Below are positions 43,949 to 53,403 of a DNA stretch of 64,000 nt, one piece after another; the stretch's first letter is position 1; every line of letters begins with the position of its first letter. The notes under the pieces were generated by a model, which did not search any database, was not told the DNA's origin, and was given only the letters and a program-made list of their open reading frames with translations. The stretch is from Achromobacter kerstersii (lineage in GTDB: Bacteria > Pseudomonadota > Gammaproteobacteria > Burkholderiales > Burkholderiaceae_B): the NCBI RefSeq assembly GCF_902859595.1, contig NZ_CADIJQ010000008.1, positions 62,001 to 126,000 on the forward strand, given 5' to 3'. The translations under genes and the position numbers were made by a program.

Positions 43949-44440
43949 ATGCCCGCCAGCCTTACCCTGATCGTCGCCTACTCCACCAATCGCGCCATCG
44001 GCCGCGACAACGCCCTGCCCTGGAAACTGCCGGGCGATCTGGCGCACTTCAAGCGCAGCACGCTGGGCCACCCCATCATCATGGGCCGCAAAACCTGGGA
44101 TTCGCTGGGCCGCCCGCTGCCAGGCCGACTCAACATCGTGATCAGCCGCAACCCGGACTTCGCCGCCACGGGCGCCACTGTCGTGCCCACGCTGGACGCC
44201 GCCATCGCCGCCTGCGGCGATGTGGATCAAGCCTTCGTGATTGGCGGTGCGCAGATCTACACGCACGCGCTGCCGCTTGCCCAACGCGTGCTGGCAACGG
44301 AAGTTCATGCCGACGTGGAAGGCGACGCGTTTTTCCCGTTGCTGCCCGCCTTCCAGTGGAAGGAAACCGCACGCGAAAAACAGCCGGCGGAAAACGGATA
44401 TGAGTACGATTTTGTGACCTACGAGAGGTCGGGCGCCTGA
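43949..44440 (+). CDS. folA: Dihydrofolate reductase
   Basis: This 163-residue enzyme reduces dihydrofolate to tetrahydrofolate with NADPH. The family core is clear: LIVAYSTNRAIGRDNALPWKLPGDLAHFKRST begins the protein, with the Met20-loop equivalent at NALPWKLP and the catalytic acid in the GDLAHFK region. IIMGRKTWDSLGRPLPGRLNIVISRN and FVIGGAQIYTHALP follow. The length is normal. The gap to the next gene (44441-44554) holds nothing I can name. Confidence 0.96.
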   Translation: MPASLTLIVAYSTNRAIGRDNALPWKLPGDLAHFKRSTLGHPIIMGRKTWDSLGRPLPGRLNIVISRNPDFAATGATVVPTLDAAIAACGDVDQAFVIGGAQIYTHALPLAQRVLATEVHADVEGDAFFPLLPAFQWKETAREKQPAENGYEYDFVTYERSGA

Positions 44441-44554
44441 TGGGTTTGCGCGTTGGGCAGCTGGGTTCTTTTTTGCAGCTTTGCGCGCTACACCCATCCT
44501 ACGGACGGCGGCGCAGCGGCGGCATCGGACCACACGCTCATCGCGCGTAACCCA

Positions 44555-45973
44555 TCAAACCGCCCCCGCATTCCTCATGAACCGCCACAACGCTGGCGCC
44601 TCTGAATACGCCACGTTGAACCGCACCCAGGGCGTATCGGCTTCATCCACTTCAAAGTAAGACCCCGGCGCCAGCCAGATACCGTCCTTCAGCGCCAATT
44701 CGGCCAGGCCGTTCGCGCCGCGCGCCCGCCATTCGCCCGCCACCTTGGCCCACAGGAACAGGCCGCCTTGGGGCCGCCCATACACGTCGAATCCGTGCTG
44801 CCGCATCTGCTCGGCCACCACGGTATGCGCCCCGGCCAGCCGTTCCCGCGTGCGCGCGATGTGCGCGCGGTAGCGCCCTTCGCGAATGACCTGGTGCACG
44901 ATGCGCTCCATGATCTCGGGTGAAGTCAGCCCCACCGCCATCTTCGTGCGCGCAATGTCACGCACCAGATCACGATGCGCCACCACATACCCCACCCGCA
45001 CCGACGGGCTGATGACTTTGGAATAGCCGCCCAGATACACCACGCGCCGCGCGCCATCCAGCGCCGCCAGCATCGGCGTCACGCCCGGCGCGAGTTCGCG
45101 AGAGATATCGTCTTCAATCACCCACAAGCCATGCCGCTCGGCCGCTTGCAGAATCCGGAACGCGTTGGCCATGCCGATGCTGGCGCCCGACGGGTTCTGC
45201 AAGGCGGTGTTGATGAACAACGCGCGCGGCCGGTGCTGGGCCGCCACGCGTTCCAGCGCGTCGCAATCCAGCCCGTCCACCGTGCGCGGCACCGACACCA
45301 CACGCAGCCCCGCCAGCCGCAGCATCTGCAACAGGTTCGCGTAGGCGGGCTGTTCGACCACCACCGTGTCGCCCGGCCGCAGCAGCGTGCGGATCACCAT
45401 GTCCAGACCGTGCGTGACGCCCTGGGTCAGCAGCACCTGCGACACCTCCACGTCCATGCCCTGTGCGCTTAACGTGGCCGCGATGGTCTCGCGCAACGGC
45501 GCGTAGCCGTACGGATGCCCATAATTGGCGATACGCATGGCCGGCACGCGCCCCACGTGCCGCAGCGCCACGTGCATGCCTTCTTCATTCAGCCATTCAC
45601 CGGGCAGCCAGCCGCAACCCGACTTGATCGGGATGGAATGGTCCGCAAAGATGTCCGACAGCAGCCAGCCGGCATTCAGCCGCGGCGGCTCCCATGACAG
45701 CGGTTCGCCCCGGCGCGCGGGCGCGTCGGGCGTGGCCACCCGGTAGCCCGCGCCGGGCCGCGCCGCCAGCCAGCCCAAAGACACCAACCGGCTGTAGGCG
45801 CTGGCCACCGTGAAGGTGCTGACACCGTACTGCCGGGCAAACTCGCGCACCGAGGGTAGGGACATACCCGGACGCAGGGTCTGCTCCTCGATGGCGCGCA
45901 GAATGGCCGCGACCAGCTGTTCGACGAGTGTGGGCGCGAGTCCACGGGCACGGTTAGGCTGGAAATCAATCAC
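44555..45973 (-). CDS. MocR-type regulator (GntR helix-turn-helix plus aminotransferase domain)
   Basis: This is a 472-residue fusion of an N-terminal winged helix (residues about 10-75, TLRPGMSLPSVREFARQYGVSTFTVASAYSRL) with a fold-type I aminotransferase domain. PLP-site features include VLLTQGVTHGLDMVIRTLL near 190, FINTALQNPSGASIG near 260 and YLGGYSKVISPSVRVGYV near 315, with the Lys that holds PLP. MocR regulators usually sense PLP with an amine or amino acid and activate a neighbour. It is divergent from the omega-aminotransferase gene, with two operator-like palindromes between, so control of beta-alanine use is likely. Confidence 0.93.
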   Translation of the reverse strand: MIDFQPNRARGLAPTLVEQLVAAILRAIEEQTLRPGMSLPSVREFARQYGVSTFTVASAYSRLVSLGWLAARPGAGYRVATPDAPARRGEPLSWEPPRLNAGWLLSDIFADHSIPIKSGCGWLPGEWLNEEGMHVALRHVGRVPAMRIANYGHPYGYAPLRETIAATLSAQGMDVEVSQVLLTQGVTHGLDMVIRTLLRPGDTVVVEQPAYANLLQMLRLAGLRVVSVPRTVDGLDCDALERVAAQHRPRALFINTALQNPSGASIGMANAFRILQAAERHGLWVIEDDISRELAPGVTPMLAALDGARRVVYLGGYSKVISPSVRVGYVVAHRDLVRDIARTKMAVGLTSPEIMERIVHQVIREGRYRAHIARTRERLAGAHTVVAEQMRQHGFDVYGRPQGGLFLWAKVAGEWRARGANGLAELALKDGIWLAPGSYFEVDEADTPWVRFNVAYSEAPALWRFMRNAGAV

Positions 45974-45979
45974 GGAGAT

Positions 45980-46014
45980 AACTGTACAGTTGGGCCACTC
46001 GTGACTATACAGTT
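45980..46014. promoter_or_regulatory. Two MocR operator-like palindromes
   Basis: AACTGTACAGTT (45980-45991) is a perfect palindrome. ACTATACAGT (46004-46013) is a near copy 23 bp further on, about two helix turns. The second ends just before the expected -35 position of a promoter whose TATATT -10 box is at 46035-46040 and which lacks a good -35 box. The layout suits activation of the aminotransferase gene. Confidence 0.6.
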
Positions 46015-46134
46015 AGCGGCCTTTGCGCAGATCGTATATTTTCATTCCCCGTAGGACGTACCAGAATCATTCGAATCGCGGCGGCTGCGCCCTATTCATG
46101 CAGACCCGCCGCTTGTCCTTACCCTGGAGCCGCC

Positions 46135-47460
46135 ATGAACGCCCCCGCCGAGTTGCCCGATCTGTCTCATCTCTGGATGCCCTTCACTGCCAACAAGCAG
46201 TTCAAGGCGCACCCGCGCATGCTGGCAACGGCCAAAGGCATGCATTACACGTCGGCCGATGGCCGCCAGATTCTGGACGGCACCGCCGGCCTGTGGTGCG
46301 TCAACGCCGGCCACGGCCGCCAGGAAATCGTCGATGCGATCTCCCGCCAGGCCGGCATCATGGATTACGCGCCGGGCTTCCAGCTGGGCCACCCGCTGGC
46401 CTTTGAAGCCGCCACCGCCGTCGCCGGCCTGATGCCGCAAGGGCTGGACCGCGTCTTCTTCACGAACTCGGGTTCCGAATCCGTCGACACCTCGCTGAAA
46501 ATTGCCCTGGCCTACCACCGCGCCCGCGGCGAAGGCCAGCGCACCCGCCTGATCGGCCGTGAACGCGGCTACCACGGCGTGGGCTTTGGCGGCATCTCGG
46601 TCGGCGGCATTTCGACCAACCGCAAAACCTTCTCCGGCGCGCTGCTGCCCGCCGTCGACCACCTGCCCCACACGCACAACCTGGAGCAGAACGCCTACTC
46701 CCAGGGCCAGCCTGCCTGGGGTGCGCACCTGGCCGAAGAACTGGAACGCATCGTCGCCCTGCACGACGCGTCCACCATTGCGGCAGTCATCGTCGAACCC
46801 ATGGCGGGTTCCACCGGCGTGCTGATTCCGCCCAAGGGCTATCTGGAAAAGCTGCGCGAGATCACGTCCAAGCACGGCATCCTGCTGATTTTTGACGAAG
46901 TCATCACCGCCTACGGCCGCCTGGGCGCCGCCACTGCCTCCGAATTCTTCGGCGTCACGCCGGACATCATCGCCATGGCCAAGGGCGTCAGCAACGCCGC
47001 CGTGCCGGCCGGCGCAGTGGCCGTCAAACGCGAAGTCCACGACGCCATCGTCAACGGCCCGGCAGGCGGCATCGAATTCTTCCACGGCTATACCTATTCG
47101 GCGCACCCGCTGGCCGCCGCCGCCATTCTGGCCACGCTGGACATCTACCGCCGCGACGAACTTTTTGCCCGCGCCCGCAAGCTGTCTGGCGCCTTCCAGG
47201 ACGCCGCCCACAGCCTGAAGGGCGCGCCGCACGTCATCGACGTGCGCAATCTGGGTCTCGTCGCCGGCATCGAACTGTCTTCGCGTGCCGGTGCGCCGGG
47301 CGCCCGCGCAGGCGAAGTGTTCCAGAAGTGCTTCGACAACGGCTTGATGGTGCGTTATACCGGCGACATCATCGCCGTCTCGCCGCCGCTGATCATCGAC
47401 GAGGCCCAGATCGGCCAAATCTTCGAACAGATCGGCAAGGTGCTGAAAGAAGTCGCTTGA
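46135..47460 (+). CDS. Omega-amino acid:pyruvate aminotransferase (beta-alanine transaminase)
   Basis: This 441-residue class III aminotransferase moves the amino group of beta-alanine (or related omega-amino acids) to pyruvate, giving malonate semialdehyde and alanine. It opens ELPDLSHLWMPFTANKQFK, a hallmark of the BauA/OAPT group. Motifs include FFTNSGSESVDTSLKIAL near residue 114, LLIFDEVITAYGRLG near 250 (Asp for PLP) and the PLP Lys in IIAMAKGVSNAAVPAGAV near 285. mmsA downstream would take the semialdehyde to acetyl-CoA. It is probably activated by the divergent MocR protein. Confidence 0.93.
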   Translation: MNAPAELPDLSHLWMPFTANKQFKAHPRMLATAKGMHYTSADGRQILDGTAGLWCVNAGHGRQEIVDAISRQAGIMDYAPGFQLGHPLAFEAATAVAGLMPQGLDRVFFTNSGSESVDTSLKIALAYHRARGEGQRTRLIGRERGYHGVGFGGISVGGISTNRKTFSGALLPAVDHLPHTHNLEQNAYSQGQPAWGAHLAEELERIVALHDASTIAAVIVEPMAGSTGVLIPPKGYLEKLREITSKHGILLIFDEVITAYGRLGAATASEFFGVTPDIIAMAKGVSNAAVPAGAVAVKREVHDAIVNGPAGGIEFFHGYTYSAHPLAAAAILATLDIYRRDELFARARKLSGAFQDAAHSLKGAPHVIDVRNLGLVAGIELSSRAGAPGARAGEVFQKCFDNGLMVRYTGDIIAVSPPLIIDEAQIGQIFEQIGKVLKEVA

Positions 47461-47469
47461 GCCTGATGT

Positions 47470-47539
47470 TGACCTCAACATGTTGGCCTCAAGATATTGA
47501 CCTCAACACAGTGACCCCAAGATGGTGACCCAAACATCG
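47470..47539. repeat. Five 14-bp tandem repeats
   Basis: Units start at 47470, 47484, 47498, 47512 and 47526. The form is TGACCTCAACATGT and variants such as TGGCCTCAAGATAT and TGACCCCAAGATGG. They lie in the gap after the aminotransferase stop. Confidence 0.8.
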
Positions 47540-47566
47540 CGGCCCTGCCGCGCATCCTGACCCAAT

Positions 47567-47601
47567 CCCGCGGGCGGCCGATGGCCGCCCTCGGGCGTTT
47601 T
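47567..47601 (+). terminator. Intrinsic terminator between aminotransferase and mmsA
   Basis: Arms CCCG-C-GGGCGGCC and GGCCGCCC-T-CGGG pair with one internal mismatch and loop GAT, followed by CGTTTTT. It could end the first message or attenuate read-through into mmsA, 29 nt downstream. Confidence 0.72.
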
Positions 47602-47630
47602 TAAAGAACTCCGCTTCGAGCCTCCGCACC

Positions 47631-49124
47631 ATGAAGAAGATTCCTCATTTCATCAACGGCCAACACTACGACGGCCGCAGCAGCCGCTACGCTGATGGCT
47701 TCAACCCCGCCACCGGCGAGATCAGCTCGTCGATTCCGCTGGCGTCCAACGAAGACGTGGCGCTGGCCGTCGCCGCCGCCAAGGCTGCGTTCCCGGCCTG
47801 GTCGGAAACGCCGGCGCTCAAGCGCGCGCGCATCCTGTTCAACTTCAAGGCGCTGTTGGATCAGCACCAGGACGAACTGGCCGAACTCATCACCCGCGAA
47901 CACGGCAAGGTCTTCTCCGACGCCAAGGGCGAAGTGATGCGCGGCATCGAAATCGTCGAATTCGCCTGCGGCATTCCGCAACTGCTCAAGGGCCAGTACT
48001 CCGACCAGATCGGCGGCGGCATCGACAACTGGAGCATGCGCCAGGCCCTGGGCGTGGTGGCTGGCGTTACGCCGTTCAACTTCCCGATGATGGTGCCGTG
48101 CTGGATGTTCCCGGTGGCCATCGCCTGCGGCAACACCTTCGTGCTCAAGCCGTCTGAACGCGACCCCTCGGCGTCCTTGCGTCTGGCCGAACTGCTGACC
48201 GAAGCCGGCCTGCCGCCGGGCGTCTTCAACGTCGTGCATGGCGACAAGCAATCCGTTGACGCGCTGATCGCGCATCCGGACGTTGAAGCCCTGTCGTTCG
48301 TCGGATCGACCCCGATCGCCGAATACATCTACGCCGAAGGCACCAAGCGCGGCAAGCGCGTGCAGGCGCTGGGCGGCGCCAAGAACCACCTGGTGGTGAT
48401 GCCCGATGCCGATCTCGACCAAGTCACCGACGCATTGATGGGCGCAGCCTACGGCTCGGCCGGCGAACGCTGCATGGCGATTTCCGTGGCCGTGGCGGTG
48501 GGCGACGTGGCCGACAAGGTGGTCGAACGCCTGATCCCGCGCGTGAAGGCGCTGATCGTCAAAGACGGCATGCAGTCAGACGCCGAAATGGGCCCGCTGG
48601 TTACCGCGCAGCACCGCAACAAGGTCGTGGGCTACATCGAAGACGGCATCGCGTCCGGCGCCGATCTGGTGGTGGATGGCCGCGGCCTGAAGGTGCCTGG
48701 CAACGAAAAGGGTTACTTCCTGGGCGGCACGCTGTTCGACAACGTCAAGCCCGCGATGAACATCTACCGCGAAGAAATCTTCGGCCCCGTGCTGTGCGTC
48801 GTGCGCGTGCCGGACTTCGCCAGCGCAGTCGAACTCATCAACGCGCATGAATTCGGCAACGGCGTGGCGTGCTTCACGTCCGACGGCGGCGTGGCGCGCG
48901 CCTTTGCCCGCCAGATCAAGGTGGGCATGGTCGGCATCAACGTGCCGATTCCCGTGCCGATGGCATGGCATTCGTTTGGCGGCTGGAAGCGTTCGCTGTT
49001 TGGCGACCACCACGCTTACGGCGAAGAAGGCATCCGCTTCTACTCGCGCTACAAGAGCGTGATGCAGCGCTGGCCGGACAGCATCGCCAAGGGCGCGGAA
49101 TTCACCATGCCCGTGGCGAAGTAA
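47631..49124 (+). CDS. mmsA: (Methyl)malonate-semialdehyde dehydrogenase, CoA-acylating
   Basis: This 497-residue aldehyde dehydrogenase converts malonate or methylmalonate semialdehyde to acetyl- or propionyl-CoA with release of carbon dioxide. It begins [14 protein letters not shown]. The cofactor region is [38 protein letters not shown] near residue 145, shown here as its start [11 protein letters not shown] and end LKPSERD. The catalytic Cys is in [15 protein letters not shown] near 284. The GERCMA form is typical of MmsA/IolA. With the omega-aminotransferase it forms a beta-alanine to acetyl-CoA route. Valine breakdown is the other known role. Confidence 0.94.
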   Translation: MKKIPHFINGQHYDGRSSRYADGFNPATGEISSSIPLASNEDVALAVAAAKAAFPAWSETPALKRARILFNFKALLDQHQDELAELITREHGKVFSDAKGEVMRGIEIVEFACGIPQLLKGQYSDQIGGGIDNWSMRQALGVVAGVTPFNFPMMVPCWMFPVAIACGNTFVLKPSERDPSASLRLAELLTEAGLPPGVFNVVHGDKQSVDALIAHPDVEALSFVGSTPIAEYIYAEGTKRGKRVQALGGAKNHLVVMPDADLDQVTDALMGAAYGSAGERCMAISVAVAVGDVADKVVERLIPRVKALIVKDGMQSDAEMGPLVTAQHRNKVVGYIEDGIASGADLVVDGRGLKVPGNEKGYFLGGTLFDNVKPAMNIYREEIFGPVLCVVRVPDFASAVELINAHEFGNGVACFTSDGGVARAFARQIKVGMVGINVPIPVPMAWHSFGGWKRSLFGDHHAYGEEGIRFYSRYKSVMQRWPDSIAKGAEFTMPVAK

Positions 49125-49191
49125 TCCTTCGCTTCGCCCCACGACGCTTCAACAAGCCCTACAGAAGGACGCATTACCCAGCTTGAGCACA

Positions 49192-49213
49192 GGGCGCGGC
49201 CACGGCCGCGCCC
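49192..49213. repeat. Very GC-rich hairpin upstream of the M81 operon
   Basis: GGGCGCGGCC and GGCCGCGCCC are separated by two bases. No T-tract follows. It lies 57 nt before the first M81 start and may slow or end transcription from mmsA. Confidence 0.5.
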
Positions 49214-49269
49214 GCCCGGCAATACGACACAGCAACAACAGCAACAACACACATACAAGGGGATGCCTG

Positions 49270-50778
49270 ATGCGCATCGGGATAGGCGGCTTTCAGCACG
49301 AAACCAATACGTTCGCGCCTTCGCGCGCCACGTGGGAAGACTTTGCAGAAAAAGGCGGAGGCTGGCCCAAGCTGGTCAGCGGCCCCGCGATGTTTCAGGC
49401 AGTAGCGGGTGCGAACATCCCTGTTGCCGGCTTCATCGAAGCCATGGCGCAGCACACGCTCGTGCCCACCACCTGGGCCGCGGCCAGCCCCTCTGGCCTG
49501 GTCACCAAAGACGCGTTCGAACGTATCAGCGCAATGATCCTGCAAGGCCTGTCGGTGGCGATGCCGCTAGACGGCGTGTACCTGGATCTGCACGGCGCGA
49601 TGGTCACCGAGCATCTGGATGACGGCGAAGGTGAACTGCTCAAGCGCGTGCGCGAATTGGTAGGGCCCAATGTGCCTGTGGTGGCCAGCCTGGACTTGCA
49701 CGCGAACGTCACGCGCAAGATGGTGAGCCACGCCGACGCGCTGGTTTGTTATCGCACGTATCCCCACATCGACATGGCCGAGACCGGGCAACGCGCCGCC
49801 GCGCTGCTGTCCCTGCGTCTGGCCGGCGTGCCGCGCCCTTACGCGGCGTTGCGCGCCCTGCCCTACCTGATTTCGCTGTGCTGGCAATCCACCGACATCG
49901 AACCGTCGCGCAGCCTGTATGCGCTGGTGGGCGAGATCGAAACCCGCGGCGCCACGAGCCTGTCTTTCGCCACCGGCTTTCCCGCGGCAGACTTCCCCGA
50001 ATGCGCGCCCACCGTGTGGGCCTACGGCGCCACGCAAGCTGACGCCGATGCCGCCGCCGATGAAATGACGCGCGCCGTGTTGAACGCGGAACGCGACTTT
50101 GGCGGCAAGCTCTACACGCCCGACGAAGCCGTGCAGGAAGCCATGCGGCTGGCACGCGACGCCACGAAACCCGTCGTCATCGCCGACGCGCAAGACAACC
50201 CCGGCGCAGGCGGCAGTTCCGACACCACCGGCATGCTGCGCGCACTGATCCGCCACGATGCGCGCGACACGGCGATTGGTCTGATTGTTGACCCCGCCGC
50301 GGCGTTGGCCGCGCATCGTGCAGGCGTTGGAAACAAGGTCCGGATTGCACTAGGTGGACACTCGGGTATTCCCGACGACGAACCGCTGGACAGCGAATTC
50401 ATCGTCGAGAAAACGTCAGACGGACGCTTCGATACGCACGGCGCGTTCTACCGCGGATTCCACATGGACCTGGGCCCCAGCGCATGCCTGCGCATCGGCG
50501 GCGTACGCATCATCGTCGCCTCTAACAAGGTGCAGATGGCCGACCAGGAAATGTTCCGATTCGCCGGTGTCGAACCCACGCGCGCCGCGATTCTGGTGGT
50601 GAAGAGTTCAGCGCATTTCCGCGCGGATTTCACGGCCATCTCGCACACGATCCTGGTGTGCGCCGCCCCTGGCTCCATGCTGATGGATGCGGCAAAACAA
50701 CCATGGACACGGTTGCGTCCCGGCATCAGAATGGCGCCTTGCGGGCCGGTCTTTTCCGGCCTGCCCGCAACAGCCTGA
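49270..50778 (+). CDS. M81 (MlrC-like) metallopeptidase, copy 1
   Basis: This 502-residue protein starts at ATG 49270 after an AAGGGGA site; a longer open frame upstream is not supported. It opens MRIGIGGFQHETNTFAPS. It has the DGVYLDLHGAMVTEHLDDGEG region near residue 100, the metal motif SLDLHANVTRKMV near 141 and CYRTYPHIDMAETG near 160. Late features are DAQDNPGAGGSSDTTGML near 305 and KSSAHFRADFTAI. In microcystin degraders MlrC is a zinc enzyme that cuts the tetrapeptide product. Other substrates are expected here, since mlrA and mlrB are absent. It leads the transporter operon. Confidence 0.9.
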   Translation: MRIGIGGFQHETNTFAPSRATWEDFAEKGGGWPKLVSGPAMFQAVAGANIPVAGFIEAMAQHTLVPTTWAAASPSGLVTKDAFERISAMILQGLSVAMPLDGVYLDLHGAMVTEHLDDGEGELLKRVRELVGPNVPVVASLDLHANVTRKMVSHADALVCYRTYPHIDMAETGQRAAALLSLRLAGVPRPYAALRALPYLISLCWQSTDIEPSRSLYALVGEIETRGATSLSFATGFPAADFPECAPTVWAYGATQADADAAADEMTRAVLNAERDFGGKLYTPDEAVQEAMRLARDATKPVVIADAQDNPGAGGSSDTTGMLRALIRHDARDTAIGLIVDPAAALAAHRAGVGNKVRIALGGHSGIPDDEPLDSEFIVEKTSDGRFDTHGAFYRGFHMDLGPSACLRIGGVRIIVASNKVQMADQEMFRFAGVEPTRAAILVVKSSAHFRADFTAISHTILVCAAPGSMLMDAAKQPWTRLRPGIRMAPCGPVFSGLPATA

Positions 50779-50859
50779 CCCTCGCACGCCGCCATCGAGC
50801 GGCGCGTTAACGACGTAGCGGCCGACCGTGCCGCTCACACCGCTTCAAGGGGAACCTTC

Positions 50860-52425
50860 ATGCTCAAGTTTGTTCGAGCGGCCGCGCTGGCCGGTGCAAC
50901 GCTGATGATGGCTCACGGCGCTTACGCCGAAACCGTCATCAAGTCTGTGATGCACTCACCGTTGCGCTTGACCGACCCGCACGCCACCACCGCGTACATC
51001 ACGACGTGGCACGGCTACATGATCTACGACACGTTGCTGGCCACCGATGCCGACAACAAGATCCAGCCCCAGATGCTTGAGAAGTGGGAAGTCTCGCCTG
51101 ATGGCAAGACCTACACGATGACGTTGCGCGCCGGCCAGAAATGGCACGATGGCAAGCCCGTCACGTCCGAAGATTGCGTGGCGTCGATCAAGCGCTGGGC
51201 CGCGGGCGACGGCATGGGCCGCACCTTGTTGAAGTTCACCGACAAGATTGAAGTCATCGACGACAACAGCTTTCGCATCGTCATGAAGGAACCCACAGAC
51301 CTGGCGTTGCGCGCCCTGTCCAAGCCCACCGGCACCGCGCCGTTCATGATGCCCAAGCGCATCGCCGAACAGGCCATCGGCCAGCCCATCACCGACATGA
51401 CGGGCTCCGGCCCGTTCAAGGTGATCGAGTTCAAGCCGGGCGTGAAGACGGTGTACGCCAAGAACGCCGACTACGTGCCGCGCAAGGAACCCGCAAGCGG
51501 CCTGGCCGGCGGCAAGGTCGTGAACGTGGACAAGGTGGAATGGGACGTCATGCCTGATGCGCTCACGACCGCCAACGCGCTCTTGGGCGGCGAGATCGAT
51601 TTCGTCGAACAGTTCCCGTATGACCTGCTGCCGATGATTGAAGGCAACCCGGACCTGAAGGAAGAATCGCTCAGCCCGGTCGGTTACTTCACGATGTACC
51701 GCTTCAACTTCAAGCACCCGCCGTTCAACAACAAGAAGATCCGTCAGGCCGCGATGTACGCAATCGGCCAGGAAGACGTGATGAAGGCGCTGGTCGGCAA
51801 TCCGAAGTACTGGAAGACCTGCGCCTCGTTGTGGGGCTGCGGCACGCCGATGGAAAGCGATATCGGCAAGGACGTCGTCGTTCCGTCGAACATCGAAAAG
51901 GCCAAGGCGCTGCTGAAGGAAGCGGGTTACGACAACACGCCCATCCTCGTCATGCACGCCACCGACGTGGGCACGCTGTCCGCGCAACCTGTGGTGATGG
52001 CGCAAGCGCTGCGCAAGGCGGGCTTTAACGTCAACCTGGCTGCAATGGACTGGCAAAGCGTGGCGACCCGCCGCGCCTCCAAGGCCGCACCGGCCGAAGG
52101 CGGCTGGAACATCCACAACACCAACTGGTACGCCACTGACGTGATGGACCCGGTGCGTTCCGCGCCCGCCGCCGCCAACGGCGACAACGCCTGGTTCGGC
52201 TGGCCCGACATGCCGCAAGTGGAAGAACTGCGCACGAAGTTCGCGCTGACTTCCGACCCCGCCGAGCAAAAGAAGATCGCCGACGAATTGCAGCGCATCG
52301 GCATCGACGAAGGCCTGTACGTGCCGCTGGGCCAGATGTCCGTGCCCACCGTCTACTCGACCAAGCTCTCCGGCCTGGTGCATGCACCGGTCTTTGCGTT
52401 CTGGAACGTCAAGAAAGCTCCGTAA
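50860..52425 (+). CDS. Peptide ABC transporter substrate-binding protein (SBP family 5)
   Basis: This 521-residue periplasmic receptor has a signal peptide (MLKFVRAAALAGATLMMAHG, cleavage after YAE). It has the family 5 pattern ADNKIQPQMLEKWEVSPDGKTYTMTLR, WHDGKPVTSEDCVASIKRW, and FNFKHPPFNNKKIRQAAMYAI near residue 285. It delivers di- or oligopeptides or similar amides to the two permeases that follow 27 nt later. No lipobox is seen, so it is a soluble receptor. The ligand may be the same molecule cut by the M81 and amidase enzymes. Confidence 0.93.
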   Translation: MLKFVRAAALAGATLMMAHGAYAETVIKSVMHSPLRLTDPHATTAYITTWHGYMIYDTLLATDADNKIQPQMLEKWEVSPDGKTYTMTLRAGQKWHDGKPVTSEDCVASIKRWAAGDGMGRTLLKFTDKIEVIDDNSFRIVMKEPTDLALRALSKPTGTAPFMMPKRIAEQAIGQPITDMTGSGPFKVIEFKPGVKTVYAKNADYVPRKEPASGLAGGKVVNVDKVEWDVMPDALTTANALLGGEIDFVEQFPYDLLPMIEGNPDLKEESLSPVGYFTMYRFNFKHPPFNNKKIRQAAMYAIGQEDVMKALVGNPKYWKTCASLWGCGTPMESDIGKDVVVPSNIEKAKALLKEAGYDNTPILVMHATDVGTLSAQPVVMAQALRKAGFNVNLAAMDWQSVATRRASKAAPAEGGWNIHNTNWYATDVMDPVRSAPAAANGDNAWFGWPDMPQVEELRTKFALTSDPAEQKKIADELQRIGIDEGLYVPLGQMSVPTVYSTKLSGLVHAPVFAFWNVKKAP

Positions 52426-52452
52426 AGGGGCAAGCAGTTCAGGGGGAAATAC

Positions 52453-53394
52453 ATGCTGGCATTTGTCTCACGCCGGCTCCTCGCGACCATCCCCGTTTTG
52501 GTGATGGTCGCGGTGGTGGTCTTCGCGATATTGCGTTTCAGCCCGGGCGACCCGGCCATCATCATGGCGGGCGACGGCGCCACGCCTGAACGTATCGTCC
52601 AGATACGGCAGACGATGGGCCTGGATCAACCGGTCATCAAACAGTTCTTCATCTGGGGCGGCAAGCTCCTGCAAGGCGACCTGGGCACCTCGCTCATGTC
52701 TGGCGTGCCGGTCACCAAACTGATCGCGCAGCGCCTGGAACCGTCGCTGAGCCTGGCGGTGCTGACCTTGGTCTTCACGCTGCTTGTGGCCATTCCGCTG
52801 GGCATCCTGGCGGCGTGGCGGCAAGGCAAGTTGCTGGACCGCGCCGTGATGGGCTTTTCAGTACTGGGCTTTTCGGTGCCAGTGTTCGTCACCGGCTACC
52901 TGCTGATCTGGCTGTTCGCCATCAAGCTGGGCTGGTTCAACGTGCAAGGGTATGCGCCGCTGGCCAAGGGCTTCTGGCTCTATCTGCACCGGCTCATCCT
53001 GCCGTCCCTGGCCTTGTCCACGGTCTATGTGGCGTTGATTGCGCGCATCACGCGCACCAGCGTCATTGAGGTCATGGGCGAAGACTTCATCCGCACCGCC
53101 CGCTCCAAGGGCCTGGGTGAAACTGGCGTGCTGCTGGGCCATGCGCTGCGCAATGCGGCCGTCCCCATCGCCACCGTCGTGGGCCTGGGCATCGCGCTCT
53201 TGATCAGCGGTGTGGTCGTGACCGAATCGGTGTTCAACATCCCCGGCCTGGGCCGGCTGGTGGTGGAAGCCGTGCTGGCGCGTGACTACCCCGTCATTCA
53301 GGGCCTGACCCTGTTCTTCGCGTTCGTCTACGTGTTCATCAATCTGGTTGTCGATTGCGCCTACACGGTGTTCGACCCGCGCATCCGATACTAG
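52453..53394 (+). CDS. Peptide ABC transporter permease (DppB type)
   Basis: This 313-residue inner-membrane permease has six helices. It begins MLAFVSRRLLATIPVLVMVAV and has the family sequence RFSPGDPAIIMAGDGATPE. The EAA cytoplasmic loop is EVMGEDFIRTARSKGLGETGVLLGHALRNA near residue 210, shown by its core DFIRTARSKGL. VVTESVFNIPGLGRLVVEAV is near 255. It forms the transport channel with the next permease. Confidence 0.94.
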   Translation: MLAFVSRRLLATIPVLVMVAVVVFAILRFSPGDPAIIMAGDGATPERIVQIRQTMGLDQPVIKQFFIWGGKLLQGDLGTSLMSGVPVTKLIAQRLEPSLSLAVLTLVFTLLVAIPLGILAAWRQGKLLDRAVMGFSVLGFSVPVFVTGYLLIWLFAIKLGWFNVQGYAPLAKGFWLYLHRLILPSLALSTVYVALIARITRTSVIEVMGEDFIRTARSKGLGETGVLLGHALRNAAVPIATVVGLGIALLISGVVVTESVFNIPGLGRLVVEAVLARDYPVIQGLTLFFAFVYVFINLVVDCAYTVFDPRIRY

Positions 53395-53403
53395 GGAAGA
53401 GCC

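Noticed and set aside
47470..47539. Possible CRISPR-like array
   Set aside because: Units of 14 bp touch each other with no spacers, so this is a simple tandem repeat.
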